64,000 nt of DNA from an uncultured Agrobacterium sp. (GCA_913777615.1 CAJYTK010000011.1:124001-188000); one strand, 5' to 3'. Positions 17,613 through 31,181 are shown, counted from the stretch's first letter. The notes: generated from the sequence alone by a model not told the origin. Numbers and translations: made by a program.

Positions 17613-18401
17613 TCAGCCCCGGGAAAAACCGAGCTCGGCCAGCCGCTTTTGCGCCGTCGGCGGCATGGGTAGGTCTGGATTGCTGCGCGCCGTCTCGATC
17701 AACAACTCGTCGCTTGCCCTCTCCGTGACCTCGATCAACGTCTGGAAAAAGGTATCGGGATCGAGACCAGGCTGGATCGGGGGCAAGATGCGCACCTTGA
17801 AATGGCCGGGATAGCGCATGGTGGAGCGGCGCGGCCAGAAGAGGCCTGGATGCATTGCAACGGGCACGACAGGCACTTTAAGATCGCGGTAGAGACGTGC
17901 AATACCATAACGATATTCCGGTTCTGCACCGGGAGGACGCCTCGTGCCCTCGGGATAGATGATAAGCTCACGGCCCTTGGCCATCTCCTCCTTGGCACGG
18001 TCCATGACCTTCAGCATCGCCTTGCCGCGCGCTGCACGGTTGACGGGTATCATGCGCTGCTTGGCGACATACCAGCCGAACAGAGGAATCCACATCAGTT
18101 CGCGTTTGAGAATATAGACCGGGTCTTTCAGATGCGGCAGCAGTGCATAGGTGTCCCAGAAAGACTGGTGCTTCGGTGCGAAGATGCAGCCGGTTTGGGG
18201 AATGTTTTCAAGGCCATCCACTTCGAATGTCGTTCCGACGATCGTCTTCATCAGCCAGTGGTTGGACCGTGCCCAGTTCTTCGGAATCTCATAGGCGAGC
18301 TTGCGCGGTACGATAAAATAGATCGGCGTCAGTACGATCATCCGCACGATCAAATTGAGATAAAAAAGCGTATTGAACAGAACCGAACGTAGTCTGAGCA
18401 T
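17613..18401 (-). CDS. plsC: 1-acyl-sn-glycerol-3-phosphate acyltransferase
   Basis: The 262-residue membrane-associated enzyme acylates lysophosphatidic acid to phosphatidic acid. The catalytic HX4D motif is in PKHQSFWDTY and the acceptor-binding motif is IYPEGTRRPPG, both at the expected spacing. An N-terminal hydrophobic segment (LFNTLFYLNLIVRMIVLTPI) anchors it. The ATG at 18401 gives a family-typical protein; an in-frame extension to 18524 adds residues that look unrelated. It converges on the phytase-like gene with three bases between the stops. The YdcF gene lies upstream in the same direction. Confidence 0.9.
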   Translation of the reverse strand: MLRLRSVLFNTLFYLNLIVRMIVLTPIYFIVPRKLAYEIPKNWARSNHWLMKTIVGTTFEVDGLENIPQTGCIFAPKHQSFWDTYALLPHLKDPVYILKRELMWIPLFGWYVAKQRMIPVNRAARGKAMLKVMDRAKEEMAKGRELIIYPEGTRRPPGAEPEYRYGIARLYRDLKVPVVPVAMHPGLFWPRRSTMRYPGHFKVRILPPIQPGLDPDTFFQTLIEVTERASDELLIETARSNPDLPMPPTAQKRLAELGFSRG

Positions 18402-18538
18402 GAACCTGGCGTCTCCGGGCGCTCGGGCCGAAGACGGGTGCTCTTCACGCCAGCGCAGATGGGCAACGCCTACACGAAATTCGTGCTGCGCAGCAAGAGC
18501 TATCCGCCGCAACGCCTGAAACATAGTCCATCAGGCCC

Positions 18539-19225
18539 TCAATCGCGAAGCCCGTTGCCCTTGCCGATGCCGGTCAGGTCGCGAAGGGCGGCGACGACGA
18601 ATTTCGCATATTCATACATCATGGTCCGTAAAACATCCGGATTGGCGAACCAGTTTGTGCGGCTCAAATCCGAGTTGATGACCGGATAGGCGATGAATTC
18701 GGTATCGGGACTGGCGCTTCTCAATTCATGCAGGCTGCGATGCATGTGATAATTATTGGTGACGACGACGATGGAAGTATAGCCCTTATCGCGTATCCAC
18801 CCGGCGGCCTCATTGGCATTGCCGATGGTGTCGATCGCCTTGTAGCCCATATCGACACAGCAGGCGAAGAGATCGGGAGAACTTTGCGTCATCTTCCTGA
18901 TCTGCGCGCGCGTCGTCGAAGGGTTGACACCGGAAATGAGGAGCCGCTTGCCTACCTTGTCGCGCAGCAGACCGACCGCCTGATCGATACGCTGATATCC
19001 ACCGGTGAGCACGATGATCGCATCGGCCCTTGCGCCTTCCGGCGGACGCATGGTCGCAACGGAATCGGCAAACCAGAGAAAGCCGCCGAACACGGCCCCC
19101 GCAGTCACGACAAAAACAAGTATGGCGATACGCACGAAGCGGCGCAGGCGACCGCGCCGCGAAAACAGACGGTTTCGCGGCGAATCATCCATATGATCGT
19201 GCCGGTCTATGCGACTCATTTCCAT
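18539..19225 (-). CDS. YdcF family protein (DUF218)
   Basis: The 228-residue protein has one N-terminal transmembrane helix (FVRIAILVFVVTAGAVFGGF) and a periplasmic DUF218 domain. The signature pieces are DAIIVLTGGYQRIDQAVGLL, the serine-threonine stretch after GVNP, and SIVVVTNNYHMHRSLHEL. Relatives such as ElyC and SanA affect cell-envelope integrity and peptidoglycan precursor use, but the enzymatic activity is not defined. It is flanked by plsC downstream and ftsX upstream on the same strand. Confidence 0.85.
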   Translation of the reverse strand: MEMSRIDRHDHMDDSPRNRLFSRRGRLRRFVRIAILVFVVTAGAVFGGFLWFADSVATMRPPEGARADAIIVLTGGYQRIDQAVGLLRDKVGKRLLISGVNPSTTRAQIRKMTQSSPDLFACCVDMGYKAIDTIGNANEAAGWIRDKGYTSIVVVTNNYHMHRSLHELRSASPDTEFIAYPVINSDLSRTNWFANPDVLRTMMYEYAKFVVAALRDLTGIGKGNGLRD

Positions 19226-19289
19226 GGGTTACCATATGCACGGACTATGGCAAGGAACAGGCGGTTGTAGCCCGCCTCACCATCAGCGC

Positions 19290-20291
19290 CTATAAGCCCT
19301 CGCTCTTCGACGGGTCTGAGCGGATGCGGTCTATTTCGTCAATCGTGCGGATGACTGTCATCCGCGCCGTTACAGTCGTCAGCAGAGAAATGATGATCAT
19401 GGTGGCAAGGATACCGAGATAACCTTCGAAGCCGACGGAAAAGGTGCCGAACAAGGCCGTTGCCTGATCGCTTTGCGGCGTGGCAAGCGAACGCGATTGC
19501 CAGAAGCCTGCAGCAAGAAACACCAGCGCGGCCACCGCGCTGCCAGCACCCGATCCTTTAAGACTGATCTTGAGAAAATGTTTCTGAAATTCGCGCGCTA
19601 CGAAGCCGCTCTCCGCGCCGACGAAATGTAGTACTTCAACGATATGCCGATTGCCGGACAGTGCGCCACGTGTGGCGAAGATCACCGTCAGCACCATGGC
19701 GGTAAAGACGAGCACCAGCACACCTACCCCGATCATTACGGTGGTATGGGCCATGGAGACCAGACGATCCACCCAGGTGCGGTGGTCGTCCAGAAAGGCT
19801 TGCGGGATCTCGGTTTTCAGCATTGCCCGCATGGCTTCGAAATCCGGCGGATTGTTTTCATCGATGGTGATGATGACAAGACGCGGCACCGGTAATTCGG
19901 AAAGATCGAGCCCCGAACCAAGCCATGGCTCCAAAAGCCGGCTTGTCGCGGCATCGTCCATGATCGTGCCTTCGCGCGTGCCGACGAAACCCAGCGCAAG
20001 ATTACGAGCCTTGTTAAGCGCCGCGTTCATATCGAGCCCCTCTTCAGGCTTGATTTGAATGGTGATCTCACGCGAGATCTGGCTCTGCCAGCTACCCGCG
20101 GTGGCGCGTACCATGCTCACGGCACCAAGCGTCAGACAGGCGAGGAATGCCATGATGGCGATGACGACGATCAGCGCATTGCCTTGAATGTTGGACTGCG
20201 GAAGAATTGGCGCCATAGGGCGGATGCGCATCTGCGGCGCGCTTTGCGGCGGCGCTTTCGGATTCGGCGTCTTACGGGTCATCTCATTCAT
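19290..20291 (-). CDS. ftsX: cell division ABC transporter permease FtsX
   Basis: The 333-residue membrane protein has a long proline-rich cytoplasmic N-terminus, a first transmembrane helix (ALIVVIAIMAFLACLTLGAV), a large periplasmic loop and three further helices, the FtsX topology. With FtsE it couples septal division to peptidoglycan hydrolase activation. The start ATG at 20291 overlaps the end of ftsE by eight bases; a second ATG at 20282 is possible. It sits in an ftsE-ftsX operon on the minus strand. Confidence 0.93.
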   Translation of the reverse strand: MNEMTRKTPNPKAPPQSAPQMRIRPMAPILPQSNIQGNALIVVIAIMAFLACLTLGAVSMVRATAGSWQSQISREITIQIKPEEGLDMNAALNKARNLALGFVGTREGTIMDDAATSRLLEPWLGSGLDLSELPVPRLVIITIDENNPPDFEAMRAMLKTEIPQAFLDDHRTWVDRLVSMAHTTVMIGVGVLVLVFTAMVLTVIFATRGALSGNRHIVEVLHFVGAESGFVAREFQKHFLKISLKGSGAGSAVAALVFLAAGFWQSRSLATPQSDQATALFGTFSVGFEGYLGILATMIIISLLTTVTARMTVIRTIDEIDRIRSDPSKSEGL

Positions 20292-20943
20292 AGATGTCGA
20301 GCCGCCCTTCGGTCAAAATCATCCGGCGAGCATCGACCTGATCCATCAAAGCGAAATCATGCGTTGCGATGACGACTGCAGTCCCCAGCCTATTGAGTTC
20401 GAGAAAGAGGTTGAGGAGCCGCTTGGCCATCGGCGGATCGACGTTACCTGTCGGCTCATCGGCAAGGAGAATTTCCGGCTGGTCCATCAACGCGCGGGCA
20501 ATGGCCGCACGCTGCTTCTCACCACCGGAGAGAATGGCGGGAAGAACGTTGACGCGCTCTCCAAGCCCAACCCACTTCAACAACTCGATCACATCATTGC
20601 GATAGGCGCTCTCATCCTTGCCGCGAACCCGTAAGGGCAACGCAACATTCTCATAGGTCGTGAGGTGGTCGAGAAGACGGAAATCCTGAAAAACGATACC
20701 GACACGCCGGCGCAGCATGGGAAGTTCGCTACGCGGTATGCGCGAAATATCCCGGTTGAACATGCGGATGTGACCCCGCGTCGGCTGCAGCGACATCAGC
20801 AACAAACGCAGCAGCGTCGTCTTGCCCGCACCCGATGGGCCGGTCAGAAACTGGAAAGAACCTTTGGGAATATCGAAGGTCATGTCCCTTAGAATTTCAG
20901 GTCCCATGCCATAACGCAGCCCGACATTTTCGAAATGGATCAA
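20284..20943 (-). CDS. ftsE: cell division ATP-binding protein FtsE
   Basis: The 219-residue ABC ATPase pairs with FtsX. Walker A is GPSGAGKTTLLRLLL, the ABC signature is LSGGEKQRAAIARAL, and Walker B is ILLADEPTGNVD. The start is read as a TTG at 20943 because the downstream protein then begins with the family-typical IHFENVGLRYG and has the standard length, and GGA lies about seven bases upstream. The upstream frame to 21060 looks non-coding. Confidence 0.94.
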   Translation of the reverse strand: MIHFENVGLRYGMGPEILRDMTFDIPKGSFQFLTGPSGAGKTTLLRLLLMSLQPTRGHIRMFNRDISRIPRSELPMLRRRVGIVFQDFRLLDHLTTYENVALPLRVRGKDESAYRNDVIELLKWVGLGERVNVLPAILSGGEKQRAAIARALMDQPEILLADEPTGNVDPPMAKRLLNLFLELNRLGTAVVIATHDFALMDQVDARRMILTEGRLDIYE

Positions 20944-21135
20944 CGTTTTTCCAGTCTCTTTCTCTTCCGACCCGGCACCGGCTCCGCCGCTTCTTAGCGC
21001 CAACTGCAAACAGCCGGAAGCCCGGCACGATGCAAGCAATCTTTGCGAAGCGTTAACCAATTAAATTTACGACTGGACAAGATTCCTTTCAATGCCTGGT
21101 AACACCCGGGCTGAAAACCTGACCAAGGGAACTCC

Positions 21136-21813
21136 ATGGCTATGTTCCGTCCATTCCGCAACCACACGGCACATGATTACGACCTTTTGATGCCGGACAT
21201 GCCCGCCCCTCGCCCGAAGACCGGCAGGAGAGTGCAGCATGAGACGATCGATGCCGAGTTTGTGACGGTAAAGGAAACGCTTTACCGTGACTATGGAAAC
21301 GATAATCGCCGCGCCGTTTATCAACAAGGCAAGGTAAAGCCGGTCGGCGCGGTCGACACGTTTCAAGCGATGATCGCATGGGTCGACCGCAAGCTTTCCT
21401 CACTTTCCGTCGATGGATACTCGGCGGTGGTCGCCGCCGCAGCGGTCGGCATGTTCATACTGTCCGGCGGCTTTTCGGTTGTTCCTACGCAGCATCAAGC
21501 CATCGCCGCCTTGCCGGAACCGCTGGCCATCAGCCACGTCAGCATCACGCCACAAGACGCTGGCGGCATGGAAGTGCTTGTCATCAACGGCATCGTCGAA
21601 AACAGCACGGCCGACATTCAGGAAATTCCTGCCATCCGCGCCGATCTCTTCGCGGCAAAAGGTGAGAAGGTTGCCAGCATGTTGATCGAGCCTCCCGTGA
21701 AAGAAGTTGGCCCCCGCCTCAGCCACGGCTTTTCGGCAAAACTGCGCTATCCCGGTGGAAAAACGCCCGAAATCAAGCTTTCCTTCGTCGAAACGGATGC
21801 GTCCGCGCGCTGA
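21136..21813 (+). CDS. membrane-anchored hypothetical protein (DUF3426-like C-terminus)
   Basis: The 225-residue protein has a soluble N-terminal half with tyrosines and charged residues, a single predicted helix (about residues 95-115, AVVAAAAVGMFILSGGF), and a C-terminal domain beginning LAISHVSITPQDAGGMEVLV that looks like the beta-sandwich DUF3426 type, with GIVENSTADIQEIPAIRADL. An AGGGA site is near the ATG at 21136. It is divergent from ftsE; related alphaproteobacterial genes in this position often carry an MJ0042 zinc finger, but no such finger is seen here. The position suggests an envelope or division role, which is inference. Confidence 0.6.
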   Translation: MAMFRPFRNHTAHDYDLLMPDMPAPRPKTGRRVQHETIDAEFVTVKETLYRDYGNDNRRAVYQQGKVKPVGAVDTFQAMIAWVDRKLSSLSVDGYSAVVAAAAVGMFILSGGFSVVPTQHQAIAALPEPLAISHVSITPQDAGGMEVLVINGIVENSTADIQEIPAIRADLFAAKGEKVASMLIEPPVKEVGPRLSHGFSAKLRYPGGKTPEIKLSFVETDASAR

Positions 21814-21886
21814 CTGTGCTACCGCACGCGCTTCATTCCACCCGCCGGCAAACTGTCGCTGGCTGCGAAGCAATGCAGGAGAAGAT

Positions 21887-22432
21887 ATGCCCGTCGTTCG
21901 TGGAAAAAACATCGAGCCGCTTTACACCGCCGACCAGATCGCCGAGCGTAACCGGGATATGGCAAAGCATATTGCTCAGGGACCAACGAAGGACCTGCTG
22001 GTGATCGCGGTGCTGAAGGGCTCCTTCATTTTCGCCGCCGACTTGATCCGCGCACTGCACGACAGCGGCCTTGCCCCGGAAGTCGAGTTCATCACACTGT
22101 CCAGCTACGGCACCGGCACGGTTTCGCAGGGCGTAAAGATCGTCAAGGATATCGACAGCGACGTGAAGGATCGCGACGTTCTTCTGATCGACGATATTCT
22201 CGAATCCGGCCGCACACTCCGCTTTGCCAAAGAACTGCTTTACGAGCGTGGCGCTCACAACGTGTCCATCGCAGTGCTGCTGGACAAGAAGGTCAAGCGG
22301 AAGGAAGATCTGGAGGCAGATTTCGTCGGCTTCGAATGCCCCGATTACTTCGTCGTCGGCTACGGAATGGATGTGGCTTACGCGTTCCGCGAACTGCCTT
22401 TCGTCGGCGTCGTCACTGGCGACGCGGAATAA
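21887..22432 (+). CDS. hpt: hypoxanthine phosphoribosyltransferase
   Basis: The 181-residue enzyme salvages hypoxanthine and guanine with PRPP. The PRPP-binding motif is DVLLIDDILESGRTL around residue 100, and LKGSFIFAADLIRAL is the conserved region that binds pyrophosphate. The C-terminal DYFVVGYGMDVAYAFRELPF is typical of this family. The ATG at 21887 has CAGGAG upstream. It is followed by clpB in the opposite direction, separated by a terminator. Confidence 0.93.
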   Translation: MPVVRGKNIEPLYTADQIAERNRDMAKHIAQGPTKDLLVIAVLKGSFIFAADLIRALHDSGLAPEVEFITLSSYGTGTVSQGVKIVKDIDSDVKDRDVLLIDDILESGRTLRFAKELLYERGAHNVSIAVLLDKKVKRKEDLEADFVGFECPDYFVVGYGMDVAYAFRELPFVGVVTGDAE

Positions 22433-22465
22433 CGCTTTCTCTGTTCAGGGGACAGTGAAACGAAA

Positions 22466-22487
22466 AAGGGCTCCCGAAGGAGCCCTT
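22466..22487 (-). terminator. terminator of clpB (also between clpB and hpt)
   Basis: AAGGGCTCC (22466-22474) pairs with GGAGCCCTT (22479-22487) around a four-base loop. On the minus strand it reads with a TTCG tetraloop and is followed by TTTTT, a good Rho-independent terminator for clpB. The plus strand lacks a strong uridine run, so for hpt it is weaker. Confidence 0.8.
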
Positions 22488-22494
22488 AATCATA

Positions 22495-25113
22495 TCAGGC
22501 GGCGTCTGCCACGCCATCATGCGCCGAATTTGGCCTGACCTTGAACAGCAGCCTGTCGGTACCGGAGGTCACCTTGACGGTCGAACCATCGGGAACCTCG
22601 CCACCGAGGATCATTTCGGCCAGCCTGTCCTGAACGGACTTCTGAATGACGCGCTTCAACGGGCGCGCACCATAGGCGGGATCATAACCCTTGTTGGCGA
22701 GCCAGATCCGTGCATCCTCGTCCAGATCGAGCGTGATCTTGCGATCGCTCAGCAACGATACGAGGCGGCGAAGCTGGATATCGACAATCGCACCCATTTC
22801 ATCGCGATGCAGGCGATGGAAGAGAATGATATCGTCGATACGGTTCAGGAACTCGGGGCGGAAATGACCGCGCACGCGTTCCATCACCATTTCGCGGACA
22901 GAGTCGACCGTGTCGCTGTCACCCATCTGTGTCAGGAACTCAGAACCGAGGTTCGAGGTCATGATGATGATGGTGTTCTTGAAATCGACCGTGCGGCCCT
23001 GACCATCGGTCAAGCGACCGTCATCCAGCACCTGCAAGAGCACGTTGAAGACGTCCGGATGCGCCTTCTCAATTTCGTCGAACAGAACGACCTGGTACGG
23101 ACGGCGGCGAACCGCTTCCGTCAATGCGCCACCCTCTTCATAGCCGACGTAGCCGGGAGGCGCACCGATCAGCCGGGCAACGGAGTGCTTCTCCATATAT
23201 TCCGACATGTCGAGGCGAACCATCGCGGTTTCGTCATCGAAAAGGAAACGTGCCAAAGCCTTCGTCAGCTCCGTCTTACCCACACCCGTTGGGCCGAGGA
23301 AGATGAAGGAGCCGATGGGACGGTTCGGGTCCTGTAGGCCGGCACGCGCACGGCGCACTGCCTTCGATACAGCCTGAACCGCTTCACCCTGGCCGACCAC
23401 GGACTTGCCGAGCTCGTCTTCCATGCGCAGAAGCTTTTCACGCTGACCTTCCAGCATCTTATCGACTGGAATGCCGGTCCATCGAGAGACGACGTGAGCG
23501 ATATTGTCCGCGGTCACCACTTCCTGCACCATGGAAGCTGCACCGCTGCCATCGCGCTCTTCCGCCGCAGCCAGTTCCTTTTCCAATCCCGGAATGATGC
23601 CATAGGTCAACTCACCTGCACGCTGGAACTGACCGTTGCGCTGGGCAATCGCCAATTCGTTGCGAGCTTCGTCAAGTTGCTTCTTCAGATCCGCTGCGTG
23701 GCCGAGTTTCTGTTTCTCAGCCTGCCAACGGGCCGTCAGGGCATCGGCCTTCTCTTCAGTGTCGGTCAACTCATCTTCGAGCTTCTTCAGCCGATCAGCC
23801 GAGGACGCATCCGTCTCCTGCTTCAAGGCTTCGCGCTCGATCTTGAGCTGGATGATACGACGATCCAGTTCGTCCAGTTCCTCCGGCTTGGAATCAACCT
23901 GCATGCGAAGACGCGATGCGGCTTCGTCCATCAAGTCGATTGCCTTGTCTGGCAGGAAGCGATCGGTGATATAGCGGTTGGAAAGCTGAGCCGCCGCCAC
24001 CAGAGCCGAATCCGAGATGCGGACCTTATGGTGCTGCTCATATTTTTCCTTCAGACCGCGCAGAATCGAGATCGTGTCCTCGACCGTCGGTTCATCGACG
24101 ATGACAGGCTGAAAGCGCCGGGCAAGGGCCGGATCCTTCTCCACATGCTTGCGATACTCATCCAGCGTGGTTGCGCCGACGCAGTGCAGTTCGCCGCGGG
24201 CAAGGGCTGGCTTTAGAAGGTTCGACGCATCCATCGCGCCATCCGCCTTTCCTGCTCCGACCAGCGTGTGCATTTCGTCGATGAAGAGAATAATGCCGCC
24301 GGCTTCGGCCTGAACCTCGTTCAGGACAGCCTTCAGACGCTCTTCGAATTCGCCGCGATATTTTGCACCGGCAATCAGCGCGCCCATGTCGAGCGCCATC
24401 AGCTTTTTGTCTTTCAGGCTTTCCGGCACGTCACCATTGATGATGCGTAGCGCCAAGCCCTCGGCAATCGCCGTTTTACCGACGCCCGGCTCACCAATCA
24501 GAACGGGATTGTTCTTCGTACGGCGCGACAAGACCTGGATCGTGCGTCGAATTTCGTCATCGCGACCAATGACCGGGTCGAGCCTGCCTTCGCGTGCTTC
24601 CTCCGTCAGGTCGCGAGCGAATTTCTTCAGCGCGTCGAAGCCCTGTTCGGCATTGGCACTATCTGCCGTTCTACCCTTGCGGATATCGTTGATGACCTGA
24701 TTTAGCGCCTGCGCCGTGACACCAGCCTTCTTCAACGAAGCGGATGTCGACGCAGAGGTTTCAATGGCGAGAGCCTGAAGCAAGCGCTCGACAGTCACGA
24801 AGCTGTCGCCTGCCTTCTTGGACAGATCTTCTGCGGTTGCAAACACCTTTGCGAGCGGCGCCGTCAGCGAAAGACCGCCATCACCGCCAGAAACCTTGGG
24901 GAGTTTTGCAAGTGCGGCATCATTGGCAAGCCGTGCTTCCTTGGCGTTACCGCCCGCACGTTCGATCAGCGAGGACGCCATGCCCTGGTCGTCGTCGAGC
25001 AGCGCTTTCAGGACATGTTCGGCAGCAAACTGCTGATGATTCTGCGCCAGCGCATAGGTCTGGGCGGATTGAAGAAATCCGCGCACGCGCTCTGAGTATT
25101 TTTCAATGTTCAT
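22495..25113 (-). CDS. clpB: ATP-dependent disaggregase ClpB
   Basis: The 872-residue Hsp100 chaperone disaggregates proteins with DnaK. In order it has the N-terminal domain (starting [18 protein letters not shown]), the first AAA+ module with Walker [14 protein letters not shown] near residue 208, the coiled-coil middle domain containing [16 protein letters not shown], and the second AAA+ module with Walker [16 protein letters not shown] near residue 607. The absence of a ClpP loop fits ClpB rather than ClpA. The start at 25113 has a strong AGGAGG site. Expression is likely heat induced, but the promoter is uncertain. Confidence 0.97.
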   Translation of the reverse strand: MNIEKYSERVRGFLQSAQTYALAQNHQQFAAEHVLKALLDDDQGMASSLIERAGGNAKEARLANDAALAKLPKVSGGDGGLSLTAPLAKVFATAEDLSKKAGDSFVTVERLLQALAIETSASTSASLKKAGVTAQALNQVINDIRKGRTADSANAEQGFDALKKFARDLTEEAREGRLDPVIGRDDEIRRTIQVLSRRTKNNPVLIGEPGVGKTAIAEGLALRIINGDVPESLKDKKLMALDMGALIAGAKYRGEFEERLKAVLNEVQAEAGGIILFIDEMHTLVGAGKADGAMDASNLLKPALARGELHCVGATTLDEYRKHVEKDPALARRFQPVIVDEPTVEDTISILRGLKEKYEQHHKVRISDSALVAAAQLSNRYITDRFLPDKAIDLMDEAASRLRMQVDSKPEELDELDRRIIQLKIEREALKQETDASSADRLKKLEDELTDTEEKADALTARWQAEKQKLGHAADLKKQLDEARNELAIAQRNGQFQRAGELTYGIIPGLEKELAAAEERDGSGAASMVQEVVTADNIAHVVSRWTGIPVDKMLEGQREKLLRMEDELGKSVVGQGEAVQAVSKAVRRARAGLQDPNRPIGSFIFLGPTGVGKTELTKALARFLFDDETAMVRLDMSEYMEKHSVARLIGAPPGYVGYEEGGALTEAVRRRPYQVVLFDEIEKAHPDVFNVLLQVLDDGRLTDGQGRTVDFKNTIIIMTSNLGSEFLTQMGDSDTVDSVREMVMERVRGHFRPEFLNRIDDIILFHRLHRDEMGAIVDIQLRRLVSLLSDRKITLDLDEDARIWLANKGYDPAYGARPLKRVIQKSVQDRLAEMILGGEVPDGSTVKVTSGTDRLLFKVRPNSAHDGVADAA

Positions 25114-25209
25114 ATCGTAACCTCCTTTGCCGGCCTGCCCGCTTTCGGCACAGATCGGAACGTTGGGATTGGAGCCCCCGTAAGCGGCAGACCGCTTTTT
25201 CGACATCGT

Positions 25210-25237
25210 ACATTTTGCATTTGCAGATGCCGTCAAG
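25210..25237 (-). promoter_or_regulatory. candidate heat-shock (RpoH-type) promoter of clpB
   Basis: On the minus strand CTTGAC (complement of 25232-25237) is followed after 15 bases by AAAATGT (complement of 25210-25216), about 97 bases before the clpB start. The spacing and the -35 box loosely resemble the alphaproteobacterial RpoH consensus. The match is partial and the assignment is weak. Confidence 0.3.
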
Positions 25238-25414
25238 CCTCGGCGAACAGTATCGCCTCTGCTTGATTGACAAGGATATGGTGGGTGTTTTCATGCCTTT
25301 AAAGAGCGTGCGGCAACTGCGCATGCAAAAATCTGCGGCCTGTAAAAAGGCAAAGAGCGAGAACCGCAGAAGCGACAGGTTCAAGAACCCGTCGCGCGCA
25401 AAGTGGTTTATGTG

Positions 25415-25774
25415 TCAGGCTGCGAGAGCGCGGGCTACGGCAAGACGGATGTCCGGCAATGCGAAGGGTTTGGGAACCACATCAATGATCTTGGTGACGA
25501 GATCGTCAGCGCGTTCACGCTGTTCGGCGTAGCCAGTCATCAGCAGGATCTTGAGGTTGGGATATTGTGTAGAGGCGCGATGGGCCAGTTCGATACCGTC
25601 CATGACAGGCATACGGATATCGGACAGCAGAAGATCGAAATCCTGCTCGCTCAATTTTTCAAACCCTTGTTCGCCATCGGCGGCTTCATGGGTTTCATGT
25701 CCATCCAGGCGAAGCGCCCGGGCCACGAATGTACGCAGAGCGTCTTCGTCTTCGGTAATCAGAATTCTGGCCAT
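25415..25774 (-). CDS. cpdR: single-domain response regulator CpdR
   Basis: The 119-residue protein is a receiver domain with no output domain. The acidic pocket is ITEDEDAL, the phospho-acceptor aspartate lies in LLLSDIRMPVMDG near residue 52, and the conserved lysine is in VVPKPFAL. The high similarity in pattern to CpdR and its 119-residue length support the assignment. In alphaproteobacteria the unphosphorylated form controls ClpXP-dependent turnover of CtrA and other substrates, and the CckA-ChpT phosphorelay sets its state. A perfect CtrA-type half-site lies upstream at 25864-25871. Confidence 0.85.
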   Translation of the reverse strand: MARILITEDEDALRTFVARALRLDGHETHEAADGEQGFEKLSEQDFDLLLSDIRMPVMDGIELAHRASTQYPNLKILLMTGYAEQRERADDLVTKIIDVVPKPFALPDIRLAVARALAA

Positions 25775-25863
25775 CTTCCATTGCTCCTGGTATTCATTCC
25801 AGCGAGCCCAAACTCGGTCATTTCCCTTTGCAATAAGTAAATGACGGCGAGGCCACCGGTGGC

Positions 25864-25871
25864 ATGGTTAA
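25864..25871 (-). promoter_or_regulatory. CtrA-type half-site between cpdR and the globin gene
   Basis: The complement of 25864-25871 is TTAACCAT, identical to the eight-base half-site reported for CtrA in alphaproteobacteria. It lies 90 bases upstream of cpdR. A single eight-base match occurs by chance at a rate of about one per genome-scale stretch of this size, so support comes mainly from position. Confidence 0.3.
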
Positions 25872-25923
25872 CAACCCATGCCATATTTGCGTTCCACCCA
25901 ATCCGAGGCAGAACCGTTAACTG

Positions 25924-26388
25924 ATGAGTGAAGACCTGCAAGCAAGAGCCGCACACAGCATGGCAATGCAACAACGTGCGCGAGAGGACATGGCTCGCAT
26001 GGGTATCGACGTCGCGTTAATCTCCCAGCTGGTCGAGACTTTCTATATGCGTGTCCGCGAGCATGAAGCGCTGGGATCGGTCTTCGACAATAAGCTTGCC
26101 GGTCGCTGGCCGGAGCACATGGAAAAGATGAAGAGCTTCTGGTCTTCCGTAGCCTTCAAGTCGGGCGCCTATGGTGGAAAACCGGTCCAGGCGCATGTGG
26201 GTGTCAGCGGCATGAGCGCCGATCTCTTTCCTCAATGGCTGACACTGTTTTCACAGACGCTGGATGAGATCGCACCTACGTCAGAAGCGCATTGTTGGTT
26301 CATGCAGACCGCTGAGCGCATCGCCAGAAGCCTGACCCTTTCCCTTTTCTACAACCCCGCCCTCGACGACCCCGCACGCAAATCCTGA
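25924..26388 (+). CDS. group III truncated haemoglobin
   Basis: The 154-residue protein shows the group III 2-on-2 globin pattern: LVETFYMRVREHEALGSVFD, then WPEHMEKMKSFWSSVAFKSG, and YGGKPVQAHVGVSG with the proximal histidine, followed by FPQWLTLFSQTLDEI. Group III truncated globins bind oxygen or nitric oxide with heme; their physiological roles are poorly defined. It is divergent from cpdR. Confidence 0.85.
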   Translation: MSEDLQARAAHSMAMQQRAREDMARMGIDVALISQLVETFYMRVREHEALGSVFDNKLAGRWPEHMEKMKSFWSSVAFKSGAYGGKPVQAHVGVSGMSADLFPQWLTLFSQTLDEIAPTSEAHCWFMQTAERIARSLTLSLFYNPALDDPARKS

Positions 26389-26452
26389 CGGATCGCTGAT
26401 CTCAACCTGCGGTTACCCGAGGCTGGCCGAAATATCACCACTATTGTCTTGA

Positions 26453-27637
<1,185 letters not shown>

Positions 27638-27659
27638 GCGTTATCTGGGCAGAACTGCG

Positions 27660-27690
27660 AAAGCCATCCGACGCGTGCGGATGGCTTTTT
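27660..27690 (+). terminator. Rho-independent terminator of the DctP gene
   Basis: AAAGCCATCCG (27660-27670) pairs with CGGATGGCTTT (27678-27688) across seven bases, followed by more thymidines and a CCTTTTTC stretch. It lies 22 bases after the stop. Confidence 0.85.
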
Positions 27691-27710
27691 CCTTTTTCAG
27701 AACAAACGAA

Positions 27711-27738
27711 AAGGGGCGCGACTTTCATCGCGCCCCTT
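27711..27738 (-). terminator. Rho-independent terminator of katG
   Basis: AAGGGGCGCGA (27711-27721) pairs with TCGCGCCCCTT (27728-27738) around six bases. On the minus strand the hairpin follows the katG stop by 21 bases and ends in CCTTTTCG. Confidence 0.8.
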
Positions 27739-27759
27739 CATATGTCCTGTCTTCTGAAT

Positions 27760-30331
<2,572 letters not shown>

Positions 30332-31117
30332 ATGGGCTTGTTCAAAACAATCGTGACGACGGCCGTAACCACGGTTGCGCTGCACGCCATAATGATCTCT
30401 CCTTCTGCAGCAGGAGAGAACCTCGATCAGATCAAGTCCTCCGGCGTCATCAAGATCGGCACCGAAGGTACCTATGCTCCCTTCACATTCCACGACGCCA
30501 GCGGCAAGCTTGTCGGTTTCGATGTCGAGGTTGGCCAGGCCGTTGCCGAGAAGCTTGGGGTGAAGCCGGAATTCATCGAGGGCAAGTGGGATGGCCTGAT
30601 CGCTGGCCTTGATTCCAAGCGCTATGACGCCGTCATCAACCAGGTTGGCATTACAGAAGCGCGCAAGCAGAAATACGCCTTCTCCGAGCCTTACATTGCT
30701 TCGAAAGCCGTGCTGATCGTCAGCGACAAGAACACCGACATCAAGGGCTTCGCTGACCTAAAGGGCAAGAAGTCGGCACAGTCCCTGACGAGTAACTTCG
30801 GCAAGCTTGCCACCGAAGCGGGGGCTGACCTCGTCGGCACGGATGGCTTCGACCAGTCCATCCAGCTGGTTCTGACCGGCCGCGCCGATGCGACCGTCAA
30901 TGACAGCCTGTCCTTCCTGGATTTCAAGAAGAAGCAGCCGCAGGCCCCGGTGAAGATCGTGGCTGAAAAGCCGGATGCCGACTACTCGGGCATCATCGTC
31001 CGCAAGGGCGATGATGAACTGGTTGCCGCAATCAACAAGGCGCTCGCAGACATCAAGGCTGATGGCACCTACAAGAAGATTTCCGACACCTATTTCGGTC
31101 AGGACGTCTCCAAGTAA
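30332..31117 (+). CDS. amino-acid ABC transporter substrate-binding protein (cystine-type)
   Basis: The 261-residue protein has a signal peptide (hydrophobic TTAVTTVALHAIMIS, cleavage near PSAAG) and the periplasmic binding fold family 3. Conserved features include VIKIGTEGTYAPFTFHD, FDVEVGQAVAEKLG, the GLDSKRYDAVINQVG segment and LTGRADATVNDSLSFL. The pattern is closest to cystine-binding proteins, but the ligand cannot be fixed. The AAAGGAA site is just upstream of the ATG. The permease and ATPase genes follow, with an attenuator-like hairpin between. Confidence 0.85.
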   Translation: MGLFKTIVTTAVTTVALHAIMISPSAAGENLDQIKSSGVIKIGTEGTYAPFTFHDASGKLVGFDVEVGQAVAEKLGVKPEFIEGKWDGLIAGLDSKRYDAVINQVGITEARKQKYAFSEPYIASKAVLIVSDKNTDIKGFADLKGKKSAQSLTSNFGKLATEAGADLVGTDGFDQSIQLVLTGRADATVNDSLSFLDFKKKQPQAPVKIVAEKPDADYSGIIVRKGDDELVAAINKALADIKADGTYKKISDTYFGQDVSK

Positions 31118-31181
31118 GCGCTTTCTAAATAGCGGACGCGCCGCATCTGCTATATTCTGCTGACATTGATCATTCACAGAC

